Source: Wurfbainia villosa (lineage: Eukaryota; Streptophyta; Magnoliopsida; Zingiberales; Zingiberaceae). Taken from it: a stretch of 64,000 nt of DNA. The translations under genes and the position numbers were made by a program. Positions 12,421-24,517 of the stretch are shown here, one piece after another; positions within the stretch are counted from its first letter, which is position 1; every line of letters begins with the position of its first letter. The notes beneath the pieces were generated by a model that was not told the origin of the DNA, did no database searches, and saw only the letters and a program-made list of their open reading frames with translations. The stretch lies in contig CM046001.1 in NCBI GenBank assembly GCA_025175895.1, forward strand, positions 22,950,314 through 23,014,313. The letters are read 5' to 3'.

Positions 12421-13710
12421 GGAATATTGCGTGTTCTGCGGATCTCTGAAGATGTGGTGTTACAATAAGTCGATCGATTGCTCATCACTATGAGTTGTGC
12501 ATTGTGCTTCACCGGTATCTCATCAATGTCTATTTGAGTCTCTCGAGCCTCCTCAAGCTCGATACTCCCCTTTGTTTTCTTGCAAGAGAAACTCTTTCTC
12601 TAGAAACCACATGCCTTGAAACAAACACCTTTTGTTCCACAGGATGATAGAATTAGTAACCCCTTGTTTCCTTAGGGTATCAATAAATAGACATTTATCG
12701 GACTTAGCATCCATTTATGCGTCTGATCAGCTTCACATAAGCGAGGACAACCCCATATCTTCAAGTAAGATACATGAGGTTTCTTACCATTCCATATCTC
12801 ATATGGAGTAGTTGAGACTACCTTGGTAGGCATTACATTTAACAAAGTAAACAGGTATGCGAAGTGTATAGCCCCAAAAGGACTTGGGAAGAGTCGCATG
12901 ATTCATCATTGACCTGACCATGTCCAACAAGGTCCGGTTACGCCTCTCAGATACACCATTATGTTGTGGTGTATATGGCGGAGTCCATTGAGACAATATG
13001 TCATTGTCTCTTAGATAATCAAGAAACTCTTGACTTAAGTATTCACCACCTCGATCCGATCGAAGTATTTTAATACTCTTGTTATGTTGTTTCTCTACTT
13101 CATTTCTGAGTTCTTTGAACCTTTCAAAGGCTTCAGACTTGTGTTTCATCAAGAACACATACCCAAACCGTGAGTGATCATCGGTGAAGGTAATGAAGTA
13201 GCTATAGCCTCCTAATGCTTGAGTTGACATAGGTCAACATACATCAGTATGTATTAGACCTAGTAACTCTCCCACTCGTTCACCTTTTCCAGTAAAAGGT
13301 AACTTAGTCATCTTGCCTTTTAAGCATGATTCGCATGTATCGTATGAATCCAATTTAAACGATTCCAGAATTCCACATCGGTGTAATTCGGACATGCGTT
13401 TCTTGCTTATATGGCCAAGACGATAATGCCACATATAGGAGTCTATTTGATTATCCTTTCGAGCACGCGTGTTGCTCGCTTCGATATTGAAAATGTCACT
13501 GGATACGTCCAACGTATAAACACCATTGCTTAAAGTTCTAGTCCCATAAAGAACTCCATTCAAAGTTATGTAACAACAATTGTTACTAAAAGTCAAATGG
13601 TACCCATTTCTTTTTAAACAAGAAATAGAAATGATGTTCTTTATCAACGAAGGAACATAAAAGCAATTGTCCCGTTCTAAGACAAGTCCTACAAGGAGTT
13701 CCAACAAATA
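12421..13710 (-). pseudogene. K integrase, frameshifted
   Basis: The minus strand carries the pre-integrase zinc-binding region (WHYRLGH, then CESCLKGK; 13250-13440) and the integrase core with FTDDHSRFGY, SDRGGEYLS and a PQHNGVSERRNR segment (12900-13200). These supply the DDE-type catalytic positions. The C-terminal part continues in another frame to about 12672 and then dissolves. The core fold seems complete in sequence but is split by a stop near 13231 and a frame change near 12800-12900. Confidence 0.85.
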
Positions 13711-14530
13711 CGTTCCGATGGCGAGTGCAGCAACCGTTGCTCCATTCCCAATACGTAAATTTGACTCTCCCCTTGACGAGTCTTCTTCTATTCCTTAGCC
13801 CATGTATGTCATTACATATATGTGAGCCACACCCAGTATCGAATACCCAAGTGTCTGAGGAAATAGAATGACAATCAATAAAGAAGATTTCTGAAGAAGA
13901 TGGGGCATCCGATGCCTTATCCTTCTTCACGGACTCAAGATAAATCTTGTACTTTCTTCGCAAATGGCTCTCCTTGCCATAATGATGGCAAGTTTCCTTT
14001 TGTGCTAGTTCTACCTTCTTAGCCCTTCTCTTCTTTCCCTTCTGCTGTTCCTTTGACTTCCTCTTAGAACCTTTCTTCGAGGAATCAACTAACAGCACCG
14101 TCCCCTGCTCATGCTTCTCAGAAGACTCCACAGTCTTCAGCATATTGAGCAGTACCACAGATGAACCTCCTAGCATCTCAGAGGTGAAGAGGAGCTTTGA
14201 GACTTCGAACCTTTCGAATCTCACTTGCTCATCAACCAACTCACAAAGATGAAGGACTACGATATGAGCATCCATATGCTCATGCTTCTTTCGTAGCTTG
14301 GGTTCCATCGTGGCTAGCATGATGCAACTCATTTGTTCAGAATCACTCACATGTTTCTGATAGGCCAACAATTGGTCCAAAGTTGCATCGTCACTAGGAC
14401 GGGCGGGAAGAGGCGCTTCGAGGACATACACAAGCTTTTCACCTTGAGAACAATTCTCAAGTTTCTAAGCCAGTCCAAGAAGTTCGGCCCGATCGATTTA
14501 TTTGAATCAAAATGGAGCATAAATTCAAAG
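13586..14530 (-). pseudogene. K gag and protease, broken
   Basis: The minus strand first shows a gag N-terminal motif NFLDWLRNLRIVL (around 14440-14490), then after a frame change an open gag segment. It has a lysine-rich basic stretch (around 14030-14090) and a nucleocapsid knuckle that has lost its pattern: only CHHYGKESH remains, lacking the second and last cysteines. The aspartic protease box follows as WVFDTGCGSHIC (around 13810-13850), with the catalytic DTG intact. The N-terminal start codon cannot be fixed because of indels. Confidence 0.8.
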
Positions 14531-15805
14531 ACATCAGGATCAATCTTAGAAATACAAAATGAGCATATATGAGAAAATGATTTTAAAATGCATCAATATA
14601 CATTTATAAATCCCATTCATTTTTCGAATTTCAAAAACCCCAAAATCACTTCGGGAGATTGTAGGTCCATCTCCGAATGGGCTGATATCCATCATAGTTA
14701 TGAACAACCTTGGAGAGAGTCCAACAAGCCATTCATAACTACGACGGTAGGTATCATCTATACCGATTGCATATCACGTATATGCAATTATCACAATGTG
14801 CTATCAACTAATTGAATGTTCACACATACATCGGGTTGTTAACACATTAACAAGTATGCATCATATGCATAGCACCCAACTTCACCTCCCTTTACATCGA
14901 CCTTGGAGAGAGTCCAACAAACCGATGCTCCAGGTTAAAGCCAACCCATTAATCAGGACATAGTTTTAATATGGTTAGAGCGCATTCAACCAATTAGCCC
15001 AGCTTGGAGAGAGTCCAACAACCAAAGCTAACGATTGACCTCTGACTCTTACCATATTAGTATTAAACTATTCCATGGTTTCAACATATTCAGGTTCGAG
15101 CCGGGCTTGGAGAGAGTCCAACAACCCAAACAAGAAACAGAACTCTGGTTCTAACCATATTAATGGAAGGTGTAGGCTTTAATATTGATTAAGGGTTTTT
15201 ATGTCTCATCATCTTTGCATGCAAATAACTATTATCTACATGGCATGGCATACATGGCATACATCTACATGTCACGACACGCATGGCATAATGTTATGCA
15301 TCTAATGCAATTACATGGCATACAATTATGTCATGTATATAATTTCCTTATATGTCATAACTATTTATGGAAATAAAATATATTTAAGATTTGATTCTCC
15401 AAATCAAATCATAATTAAATTAGGAAACAAATTTCCAAATCTAATCACATATTTTATTCATGGAATTATTTGATTAAGGAAAATCTATTTAGGAAACTAA
15501 TTTCCTAAATCATTAAAACTACTTATGGAAATAAAATATTTTAAGATTTGATTTCCCAAATCAAATCATGATTAAATTAGGAAACAAATTTCCAGAATCT
15601 AATCAAATATTTTATTTATGGAAAATAAAATTTTCCATAAATACTTCCAACTTTCCAAAAGTGGAAGATTTCCATAAATACTTCTAGACTTTCCAAAATT
15701 GAAAAATTTCCAAAAATACTTCTAAATTTCCAAAATTTAGAAAATTTCCAGAAATACATTATGACTATCGCAAAACCATTTTACGATTATGTCGAAACAC
15801 AACCT
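14531..15805. other. K leader (untranslated 5' region) with internal repeats
   Basis: No gene. The phrase CTTGGAGAGAGTCCAACAA recurs about every 100 to 200 bases (near 14710, 14905, 15005, 15105). The AT-rich block 15360-15610 is roughly duplicated: GGAAATAAAATATWTTAAGA followed by copies of AAATCAAATCATRATTAAAT. Confidence 0.7.
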
Positions 15806-15807
15806 GG

Positions 15808-15819
15808 CCTCTGATACCA
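15808..15819 (-). promoter_or_regulatory. K primer-binding site
   Basis: The minus strand reads TGGTATCAGAGG two bases inside the 5' LTR end, matching tRNA-iMet except the last base. Confidence 0.88.
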
Positions 15820-15821
15820 CT

Positions 15822-17488
15822 TGTTGGGTTTCCGGCACCGCAGCGTGTGTGTGTTCGATCATGTTTCGTAAACATGAGCACAGCGGAAGCAATTAAAATA
15901 ATAAATCTATATTTATTACAACACACACAACACACGCATGCATATTACAATAAGTGTAGACATAACCGTAAATTAAAATTTGCAATAAAAAGAAAATTAT
16001 CTACGTTATACCTTTCGTATGACGTGTAGCGGGAACGGCATCAACCGGAACGATCCTCGTAAGAATCGTCTCTATCCGTATCCACGCCGAGCTCCTCGGG
16101 ATGACTTCGCTAAGTCACGAGCTTCGTCTTCGTATGGGTTACTAGCCTCGTGTTGAAGACGACGCGATCGAGAGATGATCACGATCCGAATCCAAATTCG
16201 GATCCTAAAACGAGTTCTCAAAACTCGCTTCTCCGGAGAGGTATTCGTCAACCGTTTGACGAATCCTTCGTCCCCCACCTCAGAGGATTACCGGAGATCA
16301 AATCTCCGGTAAGTTAGCCGCTGTCAGAGCACTAACCGTCGTCCAAACGACGCTCCGACAACAAAGAAACAAGCTGTCCAGAAAAACTGGACAGTTTTTG
16401 GTGGAGGAATAGAGGCCGGCCAAAGGAGATGTGGAGCTCACCTTATCACCGAACTCACAAGAGATCACCGGAGGGTCGCCGGAGTGTTCACCGGCTGAAG
16501 CTTGGTCGCCGGCAATGACTTGGACGGCGGCACAAAAGCTGGGCGGCGGCACACCTAGGGTTGGCGCCGACAAGGAGAGAAGATGGAGGGGGAGGCACAA
16601 TTAGGTTGGGCGGCAACTCTAATTAGGGTTAGAGGATTAGGGTTTAAGCCCTATTTTATAGAGAACTAATTCTCTTAATGGTTAATGGATCATATCCATA
16701 AAGCCCGTTAACCCGCTCCATTAAGATAAGTTAAAATAAACCAAACCATGATGGTTTATTTTAAGTTAAAACGAACCGAACCAACCTTTGGTTCATTCGT
16801 TTAATATAAACCAAACCCTTTGGTTTATCCTCATCCATTGGATTAGAACCAAACCATTTTGGTCCATCCATTATGTCTTCATAAGACACGGCCCATCCAC
16901 TCTTCCATTGCGACTGAAACAATTTCATGCTCGCTTTATGTTTGGTCCAACCAAACATAGTTTCTCTCGGTCTGAGAATCCCATTCTCAAGCTCGTTTTA
17001 AATCCTTTGAATTACACTCGTTGTGCGTGTGACCAAATAGGTTCTCGGTTTATGTTGGCCGTCTATAATTAACCATTAATTATAGAACGATCATGAGTGG
17101 CACCTAGTAGTACATCATGATCCCCAATTAACCGAAAAGATCAACGGTTGATCCAGAACTATTTCTGAAACCCTTCAGTAGCTCGAATTAATCGTGCCCC
17201 ATTCCCTTCACTCATCTTATACCCACTTAGTTCAGGACATGGTCTATTGTGTCAGTCCCCACTAGGCTGACTACGTCACACCTAGCCCAAGTATCATTTC
17301 CTCGTCCTACGGATTCTACTTACTCCACATGTATCGAAGAGTACCTTACTCTAAACATGTAATGCTTTGGCCAAAGACTTTAGTAACAATCCGACGAGAG
17401 GCCATGGGTATACATCTCCTCACAAGGAGTGGTGAATCCTTTATAGGCTATTCAAACACCTTCGATCATTTTGACTTATACCCAATCA
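15822..17488 (-). repeat. K 5' LTR, U3 truncated (1.67 kb)
   Basis: On the minus strand it begins TGATTGGGTATAAG, which is internal to the full LTR, and ends CCGGAAACCCAACA. It is about 98% identical to the matching part of the 3' LTR by hand count. It is followed by GATGA, the TSD, so the truncation existed at integration or was repaired precisely. Confidence 0.88.
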
Positions 17489-17493
17489 GATGA

Positions 17494-17633
17494 TAAATAG
17501 TAAGTAATAGAAAAAACCTAGATATGTATGTGAAGATGAAAAAAAATAGTGATAATATTCTGATAGTGGTTTCACGTTATCATCTTATGAAGAGAATAAA
17601 ATTCCTCGAGACAGACCCCGTGGAGGACAAGAA
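17494..17633 (+). other. G1 leader, second part
   Basis: G1 sequence resuming after K: AT-rich, ending in a frame that encodes an RPRGGQ-like stretch just upstream of the gag ATG. It was contiguous with 8529-8703 before K inserted. Confidence 0.6.
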
Positions 17634-18295
17634 ATGAATGAAGAAGTACCACCACCTACCTGGATGCAGATAGTCACTTAGCTCCAACAGAAAGTGGCAG
17701 AGCAGCAATAGGTCATCAATACTTTGATGATGAATCAGCGAGAAAATCTTGTTACTCAACCAGGGACTTAGAATTCCATTCCAACTGCATCTTCTGCACC
17801 ACCAGACCCACCAACAACTCCAGTGGGAGGGGTGAGGCAAGAGGCCTATCTGATTCAATGGCAAAAGCTGAAGCCAGAGAGTTTTTCCACTGCCAATGAA
17901 CCATGGGATACTCAGGCATGGTTCAAGATAGTAGAGAGCATAGTGGAACTGCTGAACTGGCCTAAGAATGAGAAAGTTAAGTGTGCCTCGTTCTATTTGA
18001 CCGAAGATGTCAGAATGTGGTGGGAGCGAGTAAAGGCCAAGAGGGTGGTGAACCAAATGTCATGGACGGACTTTGAGACAGAGTTCTTCGAGGAGTTCTT
18101 CCATATGTGAGTCACCAATAAACATTATGATGAGTTCACGGAGTTCATACGAGGGGATTTATCAGTAGGCAAAGCGGTAAAGAAGTTCAATAGGTTGGCT
18201 CGCCTATGTCCGTAACTAGTCAGTACTGATAAGGAAAGACTTAGGTTGATGCTAAAGATGTTGAGACCAGAGATAGCTCTGAATGTAGCTGGTGG
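17634..18295 (+). pseudogene. G1 gag, N-terminal half, with stops
   Basis: Ty3-type gag. ATG 17634 opens a frame that runs to about 18295. Around 17860-18100 lies the retrotransposon gag core: F......PWDTQAWF, then FYLTEDVRMWWERV and a WTDFETEFFEEFF segment. At least three early TAG codons stand where glutamine is expected, a TGA follows at about 18108, and another TAG near 18215; most fit C-to-T or G-to-A decay. The nucleocapsid knuckle is absent because the deletion joins gag straight to integrase near 18295. Gag would form the particle; this copy cannot. Confidence 0.82.
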
Positions 18296-19474
18296 CTTGG
18301 TTTGGAGAGGGACGTGGCTAAGTATATTAGAACTTGTCTGACATGTCAGAGAGTGAAAGCAGAACACCAGAAACTAGGAGGAGTTCTACAACGTATCCAT
18401 ATTCCAGAATGGAAGTGAGAGGAAATAGTCATGGATTTCATAGTAGGACTGCCCAAAACAACCAATGACTATGATTCTATTTGGGTAGTTGTCGATAGAT
18501 TGACAAAGTTTTCTCACTTCATGCCTATCAGAATATCATACTCCATGGAACAGTTAGCCCAGTTATATGTTAAGGAAGTGATTAGACTGCATGGAGTACC
18601 TAAGACCATTATCTCTGATAGAGACAGTCGCTTCACTTCACACTTCTGGGAGTGTGTTTAGACAGCCCTCGACACTAAGCTATGATTCAGCACTGCATTT
18701 CATCCTCAGACAGATGAGCAAATAGAAAGGGTGAATCAGATTTTGGAGGATATGCTAAGAGCTTGTGCCTTAGATTTTAAAGGAAGCTGGTGCAAATATT
18801 TGTGTTTGACAGAGTTTGCCTATAATAATAGTTATCAAACCACAATTGGAATGACACTTTATGAATCCTTGTATGAAAGCAGATGCAGATCACCTATCTG
18901 TTGGTATCAGGGTGGCGAGAAGAAAGAAATGGGACTCAAGACTAATTTTATAGATGACGCCACCAAAGCTATAAAGAACATACGCCAAAGGATAGAGACT
19001 GGCCAGAGTCAGTAAAAGAGTTACGCCAATGTTCGATGTAGACCCCTAGAGTTCAAAGTCGGGGATTCAGTGTTCATTAAGGTAGCTCCTATGAAAGGGG
19101 TAATGAGGTTTGGGAAGAAAGACAAGTTAAGTCCCAGATATGTTGGCCCTTACCTGATCACCAAGAGAGTTGGTAAGGTAGCTTATAAGCTAGGGATGCC
19201 ACAGGAAATGTCAGCTATCCACAATGTATTTCATGTTTCAATGCTTAAGAAGCACGTCCCAGACACCAACCAAGTGATTGAGTCACAGACGGTACAGATT
19301 CAGACAGATCTAAGTTATGAAAGTCGACCTATTCAGATAATAGATCGAATAGTCAGGAAACTAAGAAATAAATAAATATCGTTAGTAAAAGTTTTATGGC
19401 AAAGTCAAAGGTTTGAAGAAGCAACCTTTGAACGTGAGGATGACATGAAGCAAAAGTACCTCGAGCTATTCTAA
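18296..19474 (+). pseudogene. G1 integrase with chromodomain-like tail
   Basis: Begins inside the integrase zinc finger (second pair of cysteines, RTCLTCQRVKAEH, near 18330-18360). The catalytic core follows: VMDFIVGLPKT, ISDRDSRFTS and DEQIERVNQ supply the two aspartates and the glutamate. Then come the GPYLITKRVGKVAYKL segment and a tail with RPIQIIDR..RKLRNK and a VLW.....EEATFERE pattern, typical of chromovirus chromodomain-type ends. Final stop TAA 19472-19474. A frame change near 18300-18360 and internal stops (about 18417, 18659, 18686, 19013, 19373) inactivate it. From 18420 on it keeps a single frame. Confidence 0.87.
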
Positions 19475-19510
19475 GTTTCGAGGACGAAACTTTTATAATG
19501 TATAAGGGAT

Positions 19511-20787
19511 TGTAATAGCCCAAATTTTAGTTCCTATACTTTTATTTATTTATTTAGAAAAAAATAGAAATAAGAATAGGAAGGAAAAAAAATAGAATAA
19601 ATGGTTCATTAGCCGGGGCTCGAACCATGAACCGTTGGTTTAGGGAAATAGGCTTCCTACCACTAAGTCATAAGATTACCATTGAGTAGGATATAACAGA
19701 ATATATCTATAGGCAAAAAAAAAAGGGAAAAGTTGGTTAAATTGGCTAATTATTTAAAGGGGTAATTAGGTTAAGGAAAACCCTAATTTATATTTTTTCT
19801 TTCTTTTTTTCCTTTTCCCTAAATCTCTTGCGCCGAAACCCCACCCACCTCTCACGCCTCCTCCTCTTCTCTTCCTCACGCCTACCCCAGTCGTGTGCAC
19901 CCACACCTCCTCCTCCCCCTCCCATTTTCTTTTCTTTCCAGCCACCGAAGCAAGGGCTTCTGCGGAATTGCTTCATCCTCTCATCCCTCTCTCTCTCGAT
20001 CTTTCGTGTTCAAACCGCCAAAGCAAGGAAGAAGGTTGTCTTCTCTTTGGATAATTCAAGAGGGGATTTTCAAGAGGGATCTTTTCAAGGACTTGGTAGA
20101 GGGTCATGCTAAAGCAAAGGAACACGTAGAATGTATTCTCTTTATGAAATCTAATGGTATAAATTGGTGAAAAAGCGTAGGACGTAAGTATTTCTCACCT
20201 GCAGTATAAGTAGTTAGCGTATGTCATTGATATGTTTTTATGTGCATGTTATTTCAAGTTACATGGTGTTTTTAGTTACATGATTTTTACCCATTATGGC
20301 ATGTTTGATTTAGTATCATGTTTAGATCCATGATAAGAATATGGTTTATGATCATGCACGTTGTAGATGAGTTGTAGGTTACAATTATATGCATGATGTA
20401 GAGTAAGATGTAAAAAAAAAATATTTCCTTTATAAGGAAAATTTAAAGATGCTCCTCGTTTCAATTGGGGATTAAGAGCACAACGATCTTCAGTATGCTC
20501 CCCATTTCAGTTTTGGGGGTCAAGAGCATAATGATCTTTATGGTGCTTCCCATTCGTGGTTTAGGGGATTAAGAGCATTTTTTCAGTATGTATTAGAATA
20601 TAAGTATAAAGGAAGTATTTTACTTTTGACAGGGCATGTACCGAGCATCAGTTTCGCCCACGGGCCAAGGCCCTCATTTTCAGTTACGCTGTAGGTTCGG
20701 TGGTTGGCCACCTCGGCCTATTAGGAAAGCGCACATTGGTACTATGTCGGGCCCATATTCAGGATGATTATTAATTTGAGGTATCAG
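19511..20787 (+). repeat. G1 3' LTR, first part
   Basis: Starts TGTAATAGCCC after a weak purine tract (ATAAGGGAT) and aligns with 6600 to about 7870. It ends with ATCAG, the target copied on insertion of A. The open frames at 19828-20170 are LTR sequence. Confidence 0.9.
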
Positions 20788-21239
20788 TGTCACGCCCGCC
20801 CTTTTTTTAACGGCGACGCGACGCGATCATACATACATGCATTTACAGCGGAAGACTTTAAACTTCTTTTTTTTTTCTTTCTTTTAAACTTAAGAATGCA
20901 TCATTATTTCATAAGCACTTAGTTCAAGTTCATGACATTCAACTTAAAGGATGCCAAGTAGCGACCATTCATCATCAAGTAGAGTTCGACTCTTAACAAC
21001 TAACATGCAAAACTTAAAGGAAAACATGCATAAGTATGGGAAACATAAACAGATCTCCTCCACAATGCCACTACCACACACACTTTGCCCCTCCTGCTGC
21101 TCCCTTTAGTTTAGCCATTCTTTAACCTTATCTGCAGTACAAGGGAAACATGAAACTTTAAGCACATTGGCTTAGTAAGATCCTTTCCTACTCACATAAA
21201 CCATACATCAAGACTTAGACATAGAGTAGTGACATGATC

Positions 21240-21535
21240 ATTTAAAAACATATAAGCATAACATTCATATAAATATTCAAGAACATATAAGCATAGCATC
21301 CATATAAACATACAAGATCATATAAGTATAGCATTCATATCATCATACAAGAACATATAAGCATAGCATTCATATAGACGTACAAGAACATATAAGCATA
21401 GCATTCATATAAACATACAAGAACATATAAGCATAGCATTCATATAAACATACAAGAACATATAAGCATAGCATTCATATAAACATACAAGAACATATAA
21501 GCATAACATTCATATAAACATACAAGAACATATAG
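21240..21535. repeat. 35-bp tandem repeat in A
   Basis: About eight copies of a unit like GCATAGCATTCATATAAACA plus TACAAGAACATATAA, exact period 35 where measured (21361 to 21396). Confidence 0.85.
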
Positions 21536-22049
21536 ACATGGAATGGGGTATATGCAAGATGCTCTTTGAAAACATATATTTTATAGGTACTTAAACATAA
21601 TCTCAACATTGTCACGCCCGCCCTTTCCAGGGGTTCGGAGGGGCGGCATGACGCAATCGTACATACATGCATTACAGCGGAAGACTACATATACTTCTTA
21701 CAGCGGAAGACTTTAGACTTATATTTTTTTTATTCTTTAAAACATAAACATGCGTCAATATTTCATAAATACTTCTTTTTAAACACAGATCATGCATCAT
21801 CATTTCTTAAGTACTTAGTTCAAGTTCATAAAAATCATCTTAAAGGAAAACATTCATAAGGAAACGTAATAGATCTCCTCCACCATGCCACTACCACACA
21901 CACTTTGCCCCTCCTGCTGCTCCCTTTAGTTTAGACACCCTTTACCCTTATCTACAATACAAGGGAACATAAACTATAAGCACATAGGCTTAGTAAGATC
22001 CTGTCCTACTCACAAAAATCATACATCAAACATTAAGCATAGAGTAGTG

Positions 22050-22470
22050 ACATGATCATATAACACATATATGCATAACATTCATATAAACATACAACGA
22101 CATATAAACAAACATAACATGTATATAAACACACAAGAACATAAGCAAGCATAACATGCATATAACATACCAGAACATAAGCATAGCATTCATATAAACA
22201 TCTAAGAAACATAAGCAAACATATCATGCATATAACATACCAGAACATAAGCAAGCATAACATACATATAGACATACCAGAACATAAGCAAGCATAATAT
22301 GCATATAACATACCAGAACATAAGCATAGCATTTATATAAACATCTAAGAACATAAGCAAACATATCATGCATATAACATACCATAACATAAGCAAGCAT
22401 AACATGCATATAGACATACAAGAACATAAGCAAGCATAACATGCATATAAACATAAGCATAACATGAATA
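22050..22470. repeat. Minisatellite in B (CATAAGCAAGCATAACATGCATATA type)
   Basis: Ten or so imperfect copies of a 30 to 45-base unit related to the 35-bp repeat of A. The overlapping open frames here, rich in Cys, Tyr and Met, are artefacts of the repeat. Confidence 0.8.
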
Positions 22471-22739
22471 TAACATCATAATGATCCAGACATGAACTAA
22501 GGATATATGCAGGATGCTCTTTGAAAACATATATTTTAGGTATTTAAACATAATCTCAACATATTGGGCCCGACATTGTACCACATCATCATCATCATAC
22601 TAGGCCTGTACTACGTCCGTCGACCTAAGGGCAACATAACATAGAAGCCCATCCTAAGCCCGTACTTATGACCGTCGACCTAGGGCATCCGGGAGCCCAT
22701 CCCCTGGACCTTGTTAGGGTCCTGGTACAAGCCATGCAG

Positions 22740-23060
22740 AAAGTAAAATACTTATCATGCTTCATATGATAACATATCATATTTCTTTTCATAAACATAT
22801 CATGTTCCTTATCATGGCATATCATGTTCCTTCTTCAAAGCATATCATGTTCCTTCATCATAACATATCATTTTTCTTTTCATAACATATCATATTCCTT
22901 CTTCATAACATATCATATTCTTTTCATACATATCATGTTCCTTCTTTATAACATATCATACATTCACACAATTCACATGGCAATGAGCATAACATGATCA
23001 GACAATTCACATGGCAATGAGCATAACATGATCATACATTTAACATGGTAATGAGCAGAA
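22740..23060. repeat. AACATATCATGTTCCTT repeats in B
   Basis: Short units of about 22 to 25 bases (ATAACATATCATRTTCCTTC) repeat about nine times, then an ATGGCAATGAGCATAACATG unit repeats three times. The same unit reappears in A at 24880-24995. Confidence 0.75.
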
Positions 23061-23329
23061 ATTTATCATGCATCCCTACTATTAACATAGACATATGGTA
23101 GTGACATAAACCAATCATGCTAAACCACTTGAGCAAGGACTCCTTAACATCAGGTTAACATCACACACATATAGGGAATGGCATAAACATCATGAACAAG
23201 TATACATGGAGTGATCTAAACTTCATGGAGTTCTACCAAAGTTTTAAACCCTAAACAACTTATATATGATCTAACTAACCACATATTAATTCTTTCACAT
23301 ATAAAGCATGGCATGGAAGGCACTTAGGA

Positions 23330-24150
23330 GTTTAGATAAGTCTTGGCCGAGAGTTTCAAGAAAACCTAAGATCCATTTCTTAAATCTAGCTTAGCTTTCA
23401 CATGTTACCTATATCTACATTCAAAACATAGCATGGCAATTTATAGATCATAGCATGATAGACCTAAATGGGTCTTGGCCGAATGGTTCAAGGAACTTAA
23501 AGGATCAACCACTTAAATTTAGGTTAGCTAACAACATGTTACCGTCATCTATATTCATAACATAGCATGACAACTTATAGATCATAGCATAATAGACCTA
23601 AATGGGTCTTGGCCGAATGGTTCAAGGAACTTAAAGGATCAACCACTTCAATTTAGGTTAGCCAACAACATGTTATCTTCATCTAACATCGAAACATAGC
23701 ATGAACTCATCTATAGCATGGCATAGAACATGTTATCTTCATCTAACATCAAAACATGGCATGGACTCATTTTAAGCCTAGCATAGAACATGTTATCTTC
23801 ATCTAACATCAAAACATATCATGAACTCATCTAGAGCATGGCATAGAAAAACACATTAGGGGTCCAAAGAGGCTTGGTCGAGAGTCCTAGGAGGGTTTGA
23901 AGATCAACCACTTAACCAAACCCATCTAGAAACCTATCATCATCATATTCATACAAGGTATAGCATAGATCATCATGGAGAGCACAAGTAATGGTCTTGG
24001 CCAAAAGTTTCTTGGAGTTTTTAAGATCAAACACTTAACCAAACCTATCTAGCAACCTATCATCATCATATTCCTACAAGGTATGGCATGGTTCATCATT
24101 GAAAACACAAGTAAGGGTCTTGGTCGAATGGTTCTTGAAGGGATTTACAT
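23330..24150. repeat. 134-bp tandem repeat block in B
   Basis: Units carrying GGTCTTGGCCGAATGG repeat with a period of 134 bases (23471 to 23605), with shorter derivatives up to about 24150. A related 142-bp array lies in A. Confidence 0.75.
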
Positions 24151-24477
24151 AATAACATCAATCGAAAACAACTTGTATGCAGGTGAGGGGATATTTACAT
24201 CCTTCGCTTTGTTAATAGTTGGAAAATAACATAAGGGATGCCAAACCTAAAGCCTTCTTCTTGCTTGGCTAGATTTCGGAAAATGGAAGAGGAGAAGAGT
24301 AGGTTTCGGTGAGGAAGAAGAGGAGAAGTGGAGAATGAAAAGTGGTTTTTCTCTTGTCTCCTCATTCCCTATTTATTCACTTGAAGGTGTCCCTTAGCCT
24401 CCCTTACCCTTAACTATCATTTCCCATATTCCTCTAATAGCACAACCCTGCTGGGCTTCTGGTTATTGGATGCATCT

Positions 24478-24517
24478 TAGGGCTTAGCTATCTACTAGAG
24501 GTTTGGGGTTCAATTCC
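24478..24517 (+). other. tRNA-like B box (weak A box) antisense to the B LTR start
   Basis: GGTTCAATTCC at 24507-24517 fits a B box. The upstream TAGGGCTTAGC is only a poor A box. It sits 116 bases or more from B's 5' terminus, like the pairs in A, E0 and G1. Confidence 0.35.

Larger units (their letters stand above)
8709..17488 (-). mobile_element. K: Angela-like Ty1/copia element with unequal LTRs
   Basis: Minus-strand element inserted in the G1 leader, with a perfect TSD GATGA (8704-8708 and 17489-17493). The 3' LTR is 8709-10885 and the 5' LTR 15822-17488. The PBS (15808-15819) and polypurine tract (10886-10899) are both present. The 5' LTR lacks the first roughly 557 bases of U3 yet is flanked by the TSD. 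Order on the minus strand is gag, protease, integrase, reverse transcriptase, RNase H, the Ty1/copia order. All genes are broken. Confidence 0.92.

Noticed and set aside
15822..17488. Simple later deletion of the K 5' LTR end
   Set aside because: The truncated end is followed immediately by a perfect copy of the target GATGA and the G1 leader resumes without loss, which a random deletion would not give.
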